This document shows positions 23,250-31,897 of a stretch of 64,000 bases of DNA, piece after piece. Below the pieces are notes generated by a model that saw nothing but the letters and a program-made list of their open reading frames with translations, was not told where the DNA came from and did not search any database. Each line of letters starts with the position of its first letter. Within the stretch, counting starts at the first letter, position 1. The position numbers and the translations under genes are program-made. The DNA comes from Halomonas sp. UBA3074 (lineage in GTDB: Bacteria > Pseudomonadota > Gammaproteobacteria > Pseudomonadales > Halomonadaceae), in contig NZ_DFBS01000045.1 of NCBI RefSeq assembly GCF_002366715.1, positions 124,001 to 188,000 on the forward strand. Reading direction: 5' to 3'.

Positions 23250-23860
23250 TTGAGCTTTTGGGATAGCGTATCGACGCCGTCACGCTTGAGGGAGGAAAAC
23301 AGCTGAACCGACACCAAGTCTTCCCACTCTTTTAAACGCGAGCGCACTTTTTGCAGCGCCGCGCTGGCAGGCCCTTTTTTGAGCTTGTCGGCTTTGGTCA
23401 GCAGGATGTGTACGGGCATTCCGCGCTGGTCGGCGTAGTCGAGCATCATCTGGTCGAATTCGGTGAGCGGGTGGCGTACGTCCATTAGCAGTACCAAGCC
23501 ACGTAGGCTAAAACGGTTACGCAGGTATTCGGCTAGGTGCTTCTGCCACTCTAACTTGACCGCCTCAGGCACCTTGGCGTAGCCGTAACCGGGTAGGTCG
23601 ACCAAGCGCCGCGACTCATCGTTCATCACGCTGAAGAAGTTGATCAATTGGGTACGGCCTGGCGTGCGTGACGTGCGCGCCAACGCATTTTGTTGCGTTA
23701 AGGCGTTGATAGCACTTGATTTGCCCGCGTTAGAACGCCCGGCAAAGGCGACTTCAGCGCCGGTATCATCGGGGCATAAAGCCAAGGTAGGCGCGCTGAT
23801 GATAAAGCTTGCCGTCGGGTAGTTCAGCCGAGGGACTGGACTATCGGGGGAGGTAGTCAT
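23222..23860 (-). CDS. engB: Ribosome biogenesis GTPase EngB (YihA/YsxC)
   Basis: 212 aa. G1 loop GRSNAGKSS (41-49), G2/switch RTSRTPGRTQLINFF, G3 DLPGYGYAKVP and G4 TKADKL are all present. It helps large-subunit assembly. I take ATG 23860 (MTTSPDSPVPRL) with AGGA about 9 nt upstream; an in-frame codon at 23902 would add 14 residues without homology. Convergent with, and overlapping, the yigB-like gene by 28 nt. Confidence 0.94.
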   Translation of the reverse strand: MTTSPDSPVPRLNYPTASFIISAPTLALCPDDTGAEVAFAGRSNAGKSSAINALTQQNALARTSRTPGRTQLINFFSVMNDESRRLVDLPGYGYAKVPEAVKLEWQKHLAEYLRNRFSLRGLVLLMDVRHPLTEFDQMMLDYADQRGMPVHILLTKADKLKKGPASAALQKVRSRLKEWEDLVSVQLFSSLKRDGVDTLSQKLNQWLYTPPE

Positions 23861-24029
23861 GGACTTAATCCTGAAAAACGAACATAAAAGCGACCTGCTC
23901 AACGCGCTATATCAACGTGCTATCAACTCATGATGGCTGCGGCAGCGCGTACAGTAGAACCTTTGATAGCGATGCATAATAGAGAAGAGAGAGCCGCAGT
24001 GCGACGAATTACCCCTAAAGCAGACCAGG

Positions 24030-24071
24030 ACTTGCATTCCCGCCGCTGGGGTGATTCGTTATAATGCAAGT
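24030..24071 (+). promoter_or_regulatory. Candidate cytochrome c4 promoter framed by a 9-bp dyad
   Basis: The gap 23861-24238 holds no gene. Inside it a perfect TATAAT (24060-24065) is enclosed by the inverted repeat ACTTGCATT (24030-24038) / AATGCAAGT (24063-24071). No good -35 is seen 17 nt upstream of it, so an activator may be needed. If this -10 is used, the cytochrome c4 leader would be about 165 nt and would include a small hairpin, CCTGGG/CCCAGG, at 24181-24197. Confidence 0.4.
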
Positions 24072-24238
24072 GGTTTATATCTGCGACCTGGGGCGCTAGT
24101 GTACCATCGCCCTTTAGCCGACAGCGACCAGCACGACATGTTGTTCGTTTTGGCGGAGCTAACACTGGTAATTTGTGGAGCCTGGGAAGCGCCCAGGGTG
24201 CGTACCAGTCAAACATAAAACGGCATAGTGGAATAGCA

Positions 24239-24868
24239 ATGAGAAAGTTACTGGCAAGCCTAGCAATTACCATGGGCACCGTTGGCATCGCCCACGCTCA
24301 AACGGACTATCAGGCCAATGCGGACGCATCGGCTGGCCAAGAAATGTCCCAAGTCTGCGCCGCCTGTCATGGGGCGCAGGGGATTAGTCCTTCGGGTGCT
24401 TTTCCTAATCTGGCGGGGCAGCAAATGTCCTACTTGGCTAAACAGATTATGGACATCCGTGACGGTAACCGCGTCGTTCCGCAAATGGCGGGGATCGTAG
24501 ACGACTACTCCGACCAGGATGCCTGGGATGCTGCGGCCTACTTTGCGGGCCAAGACGCTAATTTGGGGCAAGCCAGCGATGAAAACGCTGAACTGTTGGC
24601 GCGCGGCGAAACGCTTTATCGCGCCGGCGATATGTCCAAGGGCATCCCCGCTTGCTCGGCTTGCCATACGCCTACCGGGGCAGGTATTGGAAGTGCTGTT
24701 TATCCTGCGCTTTCCGGCCAGCACGCTCAATATACCGTGTCTACGTTGCAGGCCTTTGCGTCCGGCGACCGAACCAACAGTCCTAATAATGTGATGGGCG
24801 ATATCGCTTCAAAAATGAGCGACAACGATATGGAAGCGGTAGCGAACTACGTGTTGGGTCTACATTAA
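24239..24868 (+). CDS. Dihaem cytochrome c4
   Basis: 209 aa periplasmic protein with a 20-residue signal peptide ending AHA. Two haem c sites CAACH (40-44) and CSACH (139-143), each with a distal methionine (VPQMAG near 83; SKMSDND near 196), make two similar cytochrome domains, the c4 layout. It passes electrons to terminal oxidases. Start ATG 24239 is chosen for the signal peptide; an in-frame codon at 24173 lies upstream. The neighbourhood engB - c4 - dsbA - EEP is the same as in Pseudomonas. Confidence 0.94.
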   Translation: MRKLLASLAITMGTVGIAHAQTDYQANADASAGQEMSQVCAACHGAQGISPSGAFPNLAGQQMSYLAKQIMDIRDGNRVVPQMAGIVDDYSDQDAWDAAAYFAGQDANLGQASDENAELLARGETLYRAGDMSKGIPACSACHTPTGAGIGSAVYPALSGQHAQYTVSTLQAFASGDRTNSPNNVMGDIASKMSDNDMEAVANYVLGLH

Positions 24869-24991
24869 ACCCGCAAAACGTAGTAATGCCTGGTGCCGTT
24901 TGGTTCCCTAATGGGGTGATGTGCCGCAATGAGGGAACCCGCTCACATAACCACGGTCTTAACCCTCGCTTACCCATGGAGAATTTTTACG

Positions 24992-25624
24992 ATGTTTAAA
25001 ACGCTAATGGTCGCGATGGCCGGTCTTGGTTTTTCTGCGCTAGTGAGCGCCCAGGAAGTGGTCGAAGGCCAAGACTACGAAGTGCTTGAGTCACCGGTAG
25101 AAACCCACGCTGAAGACGGCCAAATTGGCGTCACGGAAGTGTTCTGGTTTGGTTGCCCGCACTGCTATCGGCTCCAGACACCCGTCAGTGAGTGGTACGA
25201 GACGCTAGAAGACGACGTTAGCGTAGAGCATATGCCGGCCACCATGGGCGGTGATTGGAATACGCACGCCACTGCTTTTTATGCGGCTGAGTCATTGGGC
25301 ATCGAAGAGGAGCTGCACGCTGACTTCTTTAACGCTATCCATCAGGAAAATCAGTCACTCACAGAGCCCGATGAGATCGCTGCTTTCTTCGCCAATTACG
25401 GTGTGAGTGAAGAAGAGGCCAAGCAGGCGCTGACAGCCTTTAGTGTGCGCAGTGAGGTCAATGAAGCCAATAACCGCATGCGTGAAATGAAATTGATGGG
25501 CGTGCCTGCGTTAGTGGTTGATGGCCGTTACGTGGTAACGCCAAGCTCAGCCGGTAGCTTGGAAAACATGCCCAAAATCGCTGAAGCATTGGTTGAGCAG
25601 GTGCGTGCAGAGCGCGCAGAATAA
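24992..25624 (+). CDS. dsbA: Thiol:disulfide interchange protein DsbA
   Basis: 210 aa. Signal peptide (1-20, ending VSA) followed by a thioredoxin-fold protein with the CPHC active site at 55-58 in FWFGCPHCYRLQ and the cis-proline loop MGVPALVVDGRYV. It oxidises cysteines of exported proteins in the periplasm, here probably including the cytochrome and copper proteins encoded nearby. Start ATG 24992 has GGAG upstream; an earlier in-frame ATG at 24929 adds no signal sequence. Confidence 0.95.
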   Translation: MFKTLMVAMAGLGFSALVSAQEVVEGQDYEVLESPVETHAEDGQIGVTEVFWFGCPHCYRLQTPVSEWYETLEDDVSVEHMPATMGGDWNTHATAFYAAESLGIEEELHADFFNAIHQENQSLTEPDEIAAFFANYGVSEEEAKQALTAFSVRSEVNEANNRMREMKLMGVPALVVDGRYVVTPSSAGSLENMPKIAEALVEQVRAERAE

Positions 25625-25626
25625 CC

Positions 25627-26463
25627 GTGTTGCGTGAAGCGACGGAGCGTGATGAGTCGGTTTCCAGTAACCAGCGCACAGCGCTGCTGGAAGATGGTCA
25701 TCTGCGGCTACTAACCTTCAATCTGCAGGTGGGCATTCAGACGTCGGCGTACCATCACTACTTCACCCGCAGTTGGCAGCACTTGCTGCCTCATCCGCGC
25801 CGGCAGCAGCGGCTCGATATGATGGGTGACGTGCTGAGTAAGTTCGACGTCGTCGGGCTGCAAGAAGTGGATGGTGGCAGTTTTCGCTCTAGCCGCGTTA
25901 ACCAAGTGGAGTACCTCGCGACCAAAGCGGGGTTTCCCCATCATGTCCAACAGTTAAATCGTAACCTGGGGCGGATTGCCCAGCACAGCAACGGTTTACT
26001 GTCGCGCTTAGTGCCAAGCCAAATTGAAGAGCACCGTTTACCAGGCGCCATGCCTGGCCGCGGTGCCATTCACGCTCGTTTTGGTGAAGGTGAGGATGCG
26101 CTGCACGTTTTCGTTGCTCACTTGGCGCTTAGCCATCGTGGCCGTGTGCGTCAGCTTAACTATTTAAGCGAGATCATCCAGCCATTGCGCCACGTGGTAG
26201 TGATGGGCGATCTCAACTGTACTCCTGATCAACTGCATGCCCACGAGCGTTTCAGCACCTCGCTGCCGCTACATCCGGTGAAGCCGCTGCTTAGCTACCC
26301 ATCTTGGCAGCCACGCCGCGCGCTGGATCATATTCTTTTGTCACAATCGCTTGAAGCCGCTGAAGTGCGCGTGCTGGACCATCTCTTCTCGGATCACCTG
26401 CCCATTGCTGTCGATTTACCGCTGCCAGAGGGCTGCTTAGCGGCTATTCGCGCCAGCGCTTAG
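25627..26463 (+). CDS. Endonuclease/exonuclease/phosphatase (EEP) family protein
   Basis: 278 aa. EEP-fold motifs in order: LTFNLQVGI, GLQEVDGGSFRS (catalytic Glu), VVMGDLNCTPDQ, ALDHILLSQ and DHLFSDHLPIAVDL (His). No signal peptide or membrane helix. Substrate unknown; DNA, phosphoinositide-like and sphingomyelin-like esters are all hydrolysed by relatives. It starts 2 nt after dsbA with GTG at 25627 and no clear Shine-Dalgarno, so coupled translation or a slightly later start is possible. Confidence 0.82.
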   Translation: MLREATERDESVSSNQRTALLEDGHLRLLTFNLQVGIQTSAYHHYFTRSWQHLLPHPRRQQRLDMMGDVLSKFDVVGLQEVDGGSFRSSRVNQVEYLATKAGFPHHVQQLNRNLGRIAQHSNGLLSRLVPSQIEEHRLPGAMPGRGAIHARFGEGEDALHVFVAHLALSHRGRVRQLNYLSEIIQPLRHVVVMGDLNCTPDQLHAHERFSTSLPLHPVKPLLSYPSWQPRRALDHILLSQSLEAAEVRVLDHLFSDHLPIAVDLPLPEGCLAAIRASA

Positions 26464-26580
26464 CCTAAGTGTTTAGTGCCGCAGGCATGCCTTATGGCCT
26501 GTGGGCGCTGCATTGTGCGCGTATATGCGCTATTGTCTGGGGCGCTGACCCCCCTTAGCCGTTTTACGCGAGACACTTCC

Positions 26581-27141
26581 ATGTCGGACACAACACAACT
26601 ACCTGCGTTTATCGGTGCGCTGGACCGCGCTTCAGAGTGGTTCGGGCGTACCCTTGCGTGGCTGATCATCATGATGATGTTGATTCAGTTCGCGATTGTA
26701 CTGCTTCGCTATATGTTCAGTATCAACAGCATCTTCATGCAAGAACTAGTGATGTACATGCACGCTAGTGTCTTCATGCTTGCCGCTGCCTATACCTTTC
26801 GCCACGACGGCCATGTGCGGGTTGATATCTTCTATCGAGGAATGACGCCGCGCCGCCAGGCACTCATCAATGTGGTGGGTATTATTACGCTGTTGATACC
26901 GGTGATGATCTTCATCATCGCTTCCAGCCTGGGTTACGTTGCCAACTCGTGGCGCATTTTGGAAACGTCCTCCGACTACGGTGGCATTCCGGCTGTGTAT
27001 GCACTGAAAACCTTAATACCCCTGTTTGCCGTGCTGATGATTGTGCAGGGCGTGATTGAGGTTGTGCGCAACGGCTATGTCATGGCGGGGCGTATCGTGC
27101 CTTCTGCCCCGGGCGGGAACCATCTTGAGGAGCGAGTTTGA
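26581..27141 (+). CDS. TRAP transporter small membrane subunit (DctQ family), 2-oxoacid-type system
   Basis: 186 aa with four hydrophobic helices (about 21-43, 59-76, 97-118, 143-166) and the family patterns LRYMFSINSIFMQELVMYMHASVFMLAAAYTFRHDGHVRVDIFYRG. Start ATG 26581 (MSDTTQLPAF); an upstream in-frame codon at 26476 would add an unlikely leader. It ends in TGATG shared with the large subunit. Together with 27141 and 28718 it makes a complete TRAP system. Confidence 0.92.
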   Translation: MSDTTQLPAFIGALDRASEWFGRTLAWLIIMMMLIQFAIVLLRYMFSINSIFMQELVMYMHASVFMLAAAYTFRHDGHVRVDIFYRGMTPRRQALINVVGIITLLIPVMIFIIASSLGYVANSWRILETSSDYGGIPAVYALKTLIPLFAVLMIVQGVIEVVRNGYVMAGRIVPSAPGGNHLEERV

Positions 27142-28544
27142 TGCTGGAATTTATGCCGCTTATTCTGTTTGCTGTCATCTGTATTGTTTTGATGTTCGGC
27201 TTTCCCGTGGCCCTCTCGCTGGCGGGCACGGCGCTGGCGTTTGCAGGTATGGGGCTGGGGCTGGAAGCGATAGGTATCGATGCCAATTTTGACAGCGGCT
27301 ATCTGGCCGCCTTGCCCAATCGGCTCTACGGCATCATGACCAACCAAACGCTGCTGGCGGTGCCGCTGTTCGTGTTAATGGGCGTGTTGTTGGAAAAATC
27401 CAAAGTGGCGGAAACGCTGCTGGACGCCATGGCCCTGCTGTTTGGCTCACTGCGTGGCGGTTTGGGGATCTCGGTGACCCTGGTAGGCATGCTGATGGCT
27501 GCCTCTACCGGCATTGTGGGTGCCACGGTCGTCACCATGGGACTGATGTCGCTGCCGACAATGCTCAAGCGTGGCTACAGCACCTCTTTGGCGACGGGAA
27601 CCATTTGCGCCACCGGTACCTTGGGTCAGATCATTCCACCTTCCATCGCCCTGGTGTTACTGGGGGATGTGCTGTCTTCGGCGTATCAACAAGCCCAGCT
27701 GGATATGGGAATTTTTAGCCCTAAGACCGTGTCAGTCGGTGACTTATTCATGGGCGCACTGTTGCCTGGGTTGCTGCTGGTGGTGTTTTATATGGTTTAC
27801 GTGGGCCTGGTGGCGTGGTTGCGGCCCCACATGGCGCCTGCGGCTGACCGCGAAGAGTTGATGGCTGAGTTGGGGCACACCTCGGGTATCGGCATGCTGC
27901 TGCTGAAAGGCTTGGTGCCACCCGTCGTGCTCATCGTGGCAGTGCTGGGGTCGATCCTTAGCGGTTTTGCAACGCCGACAGAAGCTTCGGCAGTCGGTGC
28001 CTTCGGTGCCTTGGTGTTGGCGCTGGCTTATCGTCAGCTCGACTGGGCGACCCTGAAAGACGTGCTTCGCTCGACTACGCACGTTACCACCATGGTGTTT
28101 CTGATCCTGATCGGTGCCGCGCTGTTTTCGCTGGTCTTCCGCGCTTATGGCGGCGAACACATGGTGACAGAGCTATTTGAGGGAATGCCCGGTGGGGTAG
28201 TGGGCGCGACGATTATTGTCATGCTGGTGATCTTCCTGCTCGGCTTTATCCTCGACTTTATCGAAATCACTTTTGTGGTGGTGCCGATTGTGGGGCCGAT
28301 TCTACTCGCCATGGGGCTTGACCCGATCTGGCTGGGCATCATGATCGCGATCAACCTGCAGACATCGTTTTTAACGCCGCCGTTCGGCTTCGCGCTATTT
28401 TACCTGCGCGGTGTGGCGCCGCCGTCAGTATCCACCTCGGCCATCTACCGCGGCGTTATTCCGTTTATCTTGATGCAGCTGGGTATGCTGCTGCTGTTGA
28501 CCTTCTTCCCCCAGTTGGCAACGTGGTTACCCAATCAGTTTTAA
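27141..28544 (+). CDS. TRAP transporter large membrane subunit (DctM family), 2-oxoacid-type system
   Basis: 467 aa, about 12-13 transmembrane helices. Longer than the other two DctM proteins here because of an insertion around 160-200 (SAYQQAQLDMGIFSPKTVSVGDLFMGALLPG), a feature of the TakP-associated subgroup. TLGQIIPPSIALVLLGD and FLTPPFGFALFYLRGVAP are the paired re-entrant regions. ATG 27141 follows GAGGAG at 27127-27132; TTG 27138 just before it is an unlikely start. A double hairpin separates it from the SBP gene. Confidence 0.93.
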   Translation: MLEFMPLILFAVICIVLMFGFPVALSLAGTALAFAGMGLGLEAIGIDANFDSGYLAALPNRLYGIMTNQTLLAVPLFVLMGVLLEKSKVAETLLDAMALLFGSLRGGLGISVTLVGMLMAASTGIVGATVVTMGLMSLPTMLKRGYSTSLATGTICATGTLGQIIPPSIALVLLGDVLSSAYQQAQLDMGIFSPKTVSVGDLFMGALLPGLLLVVFYMVYVGLVAWLRPHMAPAADREELMAELGHTSGIGMLLLKGLVPPVVLIVAVLGSILSGFATPTEASAVGAFGALVLALAYRQLDWATLKDVLRSTTHVTTMVFLILIGAALFSLVFRAYGGEHMVTELFEGMPGGVVGATIIVMLVIFLLGFILDFIEITFVVVPIVGPILLAMGLDPIWLGIMIAINLQTSFLTPPFGFALFYLRGVAPPSVSTSAIYRGVIPFILMQLGMLLLLTFFPQLATWLPNQF

Positions 28545-28630
28545 TGAACCGGCGATGAGTTGAATAACATCGCTGCTATCAACGCAAGGAAGTGGCAACC
28601 TCACTAAAAGCAATTAAGCTACTTACCAAC

Positions 28631-28674
28631 GGCTTGTAACAAGCCGCCTAGTGCTCTGCACTAGGCGGTGTTTT
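28631..28674 (+). terminator. Tandem hairpins between dctM and the SBP gene
   Basis: A short hairpin GGCTTG-TAA-CAAGCC (28631-28645) is followed by a perfect 11-bp stem with a TCT loop (28644-28668) and TGTTTT. It probably terminates or attenuates read-through, or protects the 3' end, allowing separate levels of membrane subunits and binding protein. Confidence 0.75.
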
Positions 28675-28717
28675 CCCTACCCATAATAGTAATAATAGAA
28701 AGTAAGAGGGTTATCGT

Positions 28718-29830
28718 ATGAAAGCCAAAGCACTACCTGTCGCCATTGCCATGACGACCGCGTTGTCTGCCAGCTTGCTGGTGGTATCGAGTTTTGATAA
28801 TCACGCTCAGGCCCAAGAAGACGAGTTCCGTTGGAAAATGGTGACGTCCTGGCCGAAGAATTTCCCTGGCGTTGGCCAAGGCCCTGAGCGGCTGTCGCAG
28901 TTGGTCGATGAAATGTCGGATGGCCGACTGACCATCGAAGTGTTTGGTGCGGGTCAATTAGTACCGGGCTTTGAAGTGTTCGACGCGGTCTCCGACGGCA
29001 CCGCTGAACTCGGCCACTCCGCCTCTTACTACTGGAAAGGTAAAGCCCCGGCGGCTCAGTTCTTTGCTGCCGTGCCCTTTGGCATGAACGCACAGGAAAT
29101 GAACGCCTGGTTGAGCTTCGGTGGCGGTATGGAGCTGTGGAACGAGCTTTATGATGAGTTCGGCGTCGACGTGCTGGTAGCCGGGGCATCGGGTGTCCAG
29201 ATGGCTGGCTGGTACAACAAAGAGATCAATTCTGTCGATGATCTCGATGGTTTGAAAATGCGTATGCCCGGCCTGGGTGGCGAAGTAATGAGCCGCATGG
29301 GCGTGGCGATCGTCAACATGCCGGGTGGCGAAATCTTTACCTCGCTACAGTCGGGGGCGATTGATGCCACCGAGTGGATCGGTCCTTATAACGATCTGGC
29401 GTTTGGCTTGCATCAAGCCGCTGATTATTACTATTACCCAGGCTGGCACGAGCCGACGGTCATGTTCGAAGCCATCGTTAATGAAGAGGCCTGGGCCGAA
29501 CTGCCAGCGGATCTGCAGGCGATCCTGCGCACCGCCATCAGCGACGTCAACCAAAGCGTACTGGATGAGTACACCGCACGAAACAACGATGCGCTGGAAA
29601 CACTGGTGAATGAGCACGAGGTTGAGCTGCGTCGTATTCCTGACGATGTGCTTGAACAAGCCCGCGAGTATTCCGACGAGGTGGTCGGTGAGCTGGCGGC
29701 GTCGAGCGAACTCGCCACGCGGATCTACGACTCTTATCGCGCTTTCCAGGATAAGGTCGAGGATTACCACGCCATCTCCGAACAGGCGTATTACAACGCC
29801 CGTAACCCAGAAGGCGACACGGCCCAATAA
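28718..29830 (+). CDS. TRAP substrate-binding protein of the TakP (2-oxoacid) group
   Basis: 370 aa periplasmic protein; signal peptide 1-32 (ending AQAQ). Strong resemblance to Rhodobacter TakP and the Thermus lactate-binding protein: FRWKMVTSWPKNFPG, ASGVQMAGWYNKEI, LKMRMPGLGGEVMSRMG, VNMPGGEIFTSLQSGAIDATEWIGPYND and YYYYPGWHEPT. The Arg of LKMRMPG and the Glu-Trp of DATEWIGPYND correspond to residues that bind the carboxylate and cation in TakP. Likely ligands are 2-oxoacids such as pyruvate, or lactate with a divalent cation. It lies after the membrane subunits rather than before, as is common in this subgroup, and is followed by a terminator. Confidence 0.9.
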   Translation: MKAKALPVAIAMTTALSASLLVVSSFDNHAQAQEDEFRWKMVTSWPKNFPGVGQGPERLSQLVDEMSDGRLTIEVFGAGQLVPGFEVFDAVSDGTAELGHSASYYWKGKAPAAQFFAAVPFGMNAQEMNAWLSFGGGMELWNELYDEFGVDVLVAGASGVQMAGWYNKEINSVDDLDGLKMRMPGLGGEVMSRMGVAIVNMPGGEIFTSLQSGAIDATEWIGPYNDLAFGLHQAADYYYYPGWHEPTVMFEAIVNEEAWAELPADLQAILRTAISDVNQSVLDEYTARNNDALETLVNEHEVELRRIPDDVLEQAREYSDEVVGELAASSELATRIYDSYRAFQDKVEDYHAISEQAYYNARNPEGDTAQ

Positions 29831-29869
29831 TTTGTAGCCGCAAGGCAGATAGTGGTCATCAAGCATGTC

Positions 29870-29893
29870 AAAGCCGCCTTCGGGCGGCTTTTG
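29870..29893 (+). terminator. Intrinsic terminator after the TakP-like gene
   Basis: 8-bp GC stem AAGCCGCC/GGCGGCTT with a stable TTCG tetraloop and a short T-run, 40 nt after the stop codon. Confidence 0.8.
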
Positions 29894-29993
29894 TGTGTCT
29901 GGAGCGAACGTTTTCGGCAGCACAATACGCGCAGCTTGGGTATCCTAGGTATCGAGTGACCGTTTAGCCGCTGATTTTGCCGTAAGGAGCCCC

Positions 29994-30824
29994 ATGTCTA
30001 ACCATCCCCGTCTTCGCAATGTGCTTACTATCGCTGGTTCGGACCCCTCCGGCGGTGCGGGCCTACAGGGCGATTTGAAGACCTTTTCTGCGCTGGGCGT
30101 GTATGGCACGAACGTCATTACCGCGGTCATTGCCCAAAACACCTGCGGCGTGGCGTCGGTGTACCCCGTTTCTCCCCAGGCCATTCGCGAGCAGTTGGAG
30201 CATCTGCTGGAGGATGTAACGCTGGATGCCGTTAAAATTGGCATGGTGGCCAGCCGTGAAGTCGCTGAGGTCATCGCCGACGTGCTGCGCCAACGTCGGC
30301 CGCGTTGGGTCGTGCTCGACCCTGTGATGGTCGCCAAGAGCGGTGATATTTTGGTCGATGACGCGGGTATTCGCGCCGTGCGCGATATTTTAGTGCCGCT
30401 TGCCGATGTGATTACCCCTAACCTACCGGAAGCCGCCGTGTTGCTCGACGCACCATCGCCCACGAGCCTGGACGAAATGGAAGCGATGCTGCCAGGGCTC
30501 ACGCAGTTAGGCGCGCCTTACGTCGTGTTGAAAGGCGGACATTTACGCGGGGCCACCTGCCCGGATCTATTGGCTACCCCAAACGGTCATGAGTGGCTGC
30601 CTGCTTCACGCATCGATACCGACAATTTACACGGCACTGGCTGCGCGCTCTCCTCAGCGATTGCCGCTTGCCTGGCGAAGCTACCAGAACACGCCGCGCC
30701 CGATGCGCCGGTGGCAGCGATTGGTGATGCCAAGCGTTGGTTGCATGCAGCGCTGGAGGCAAGCGTGCGCTTGAAGGTGGGCAAGGGGCGTGGGCCGGTT
30801 CATCATTTCCACGCCTGGTGGTAA
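29994..30824 (+). CDS. thiD: Hydroxymethylpyrimidine/phosphomethylpyrimidine kinase
   Basis: 276 aa ribokinase-fold enzyme that phosphorylates HMP and HMP-P in thiamine synthesis. Seen: TIAGSDPSGGAGLQGDLKTFSALGVYG at the N-terminus, DPVMVAKSGD, TPNLPEA, LKGGH and the catalytic anion-hole NLHGTGCALSSAIAA near 213. GGAG lies close before ATG 29994. No TPP riboswitch is recognisable upstream. Other thiamine genes, thiS and thiG, are 15 kb away. Confidence 0.95.
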   Translation: MSNHPRLRNVLTIAGSDPSGGAGLQGDLKTFSALGVYGTNVITAVIAQNTCGVASVYPVSPQAIREQLEHLLEDVTLDAVKIGMVASREVAEVIADVLRQRRPRWVVLDPVMVAKSGDILVDDAGIRAVRDILVPLADVITPNLPEAAVLLDAPSPTSLDEMEAMLPGLTQLGAPYVVLKGGHLRGATCPDLLATPNGHEWLPASRIDTDNLHGTGCALSSAIAACLAKLPEHAAPDAPVAAIGDAKRWLHAALEASVRLKVGKGRGPVHHFHAWW

Positions 30825-30950
30825 GCCGGTATTGAGTGCTGCCAGAGAGGCGTAACGGGCAACTTGCGAGAACGCGCAATGCCCACCATGCTAAGGAGTG
30901 TTTGCTTAACGGCTTGTGAGGCTGGGCTGCCAGCCGAGGAGCGTTTCGTT

Positions 30951-31808
30951 ATGCCACGCACCGTCTCAAATACTATCCTCTTTGCCACGGATCTTTCCGC
31001 TGAAAATCGCGCTGCTTTCGCGCGGGCGTTGCGTTTAGCTTATGCCCAGGGGCTTCAGCTCGATGTGCTGCACGTGCTGGATCCCTATCTACCACGACGC
31101 GTCTTGCTTGACGTGGAGAGCGCGGTGGTGGAGGACATTACCCGCACGCTGACTGATTTACGCGAAGATTACGCCCTGGAAGCACCGAAGACGCTGATCC
31201 AAACCGTCACGGGATCAGCCTACGTCGAAATTGTGCGTGAAGCGCATGAGCGTAACGCTGAGCTGGTAGTGCTGGGCATGCATCGCAAACGCGGGCAAAA
31301 AGAGCTGCTGATGGGGACCACGCTGATGCGCGTGCTGCGCAGTGCGCCTTGTCCCGTCGTCGTTGCGTCCTATCAACCTACCCAGCCCTGGCAGCACATT
31401 GTGTTGCCTATCGACTTTTCACTGACCGCACGCTACACCTTGAAAGAGGCGTTGATTCGCTTTCCCGACGCGACGCTGACGCTGTTGCACGCCTGGACGC
31501 TACCCGGCGAGCACGAGCTGGGGTCGCACGCCGATTATGCCCATTGGCGTGAAAATGAAGTTCAGCGTCTACGTGCCCAGCTAAATAACGAGGTCGAAAG
31601 TCTATTACGCGAGTTAGATGGCGTGCCTGATGTCACTCTCGTGTTAGAGCAAGGTGCGCCCAGCGATGTTCTGCAAGCGTATATGAAGCGCCACTCGCCT
31701 GATTTGGTGATGATTGGCAGCCGTGGACAGCCTCACCACATCAACCAGCTCACCGAAATGCTGCTCTGTGAACCACACTGCGATCTGATGCTGTGCCGGG
31801 CTTGGTAA
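30951..31808 (+). CDS. Tandem universal stress (UspA) domain protein
   Basis: 285 aa with two Usp domains (about 5-140 and 145-285). The first keeps an ATP-loop-like segment, LGMHRKRGQKELLMGTTLMRVL; the second, MIGSRGQPHHINQLTEMLL, has lost the last Gly of the G-2x-G-9x-G pattern, so it may not bind nucleotide. ATG 30951 (MPRTVSNTILFATDL) is preceded by GAGGA; the open frame upstream to 30864 shows no homology. Role: probable stress protein, target unknown. Confidence 0.88.
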   Translation: MPRTVSNTILFATDLSAENRAAFARALRLAYAQGLQLDVLHVLDPYLPRRVLLDVESAVVEDITRTLTDLREDYALEAPKTLIQTVTGSAYVEIVREAHERNAELVVLGMHRKRGQKELLMGTTLMRVLRSAPCPVVVASYQPTQPWQHIVLPIDFSLTARYTLKEALIRFPDATLTLLHAWTLPGEHELGSHADYAHWRENEVQRLRAQLNNEVESLLRELDGVPDVTLVLEQGAPSDVLQAYMKRHSPDLVMIGSRGQPHHINQLTEMLLCEPHCDLMLCRAW

Positions 31809-31897
31809 GCAGCAACGAAACGAAAGAAAATATTGTACGGAAGCTTTATGTGGCGTATTGGTAAGTATAGCTATGCCGCCATAATGAGGTTCACGTC

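Noticed and set aside
31858..31885. TTGGTA-16-CATAAT promoter-like sequence before the chalcone-isomerase-like gene
   Set aside because: The transcript would start about 6 nt before the start codon and exclude the ribosome-binding site.
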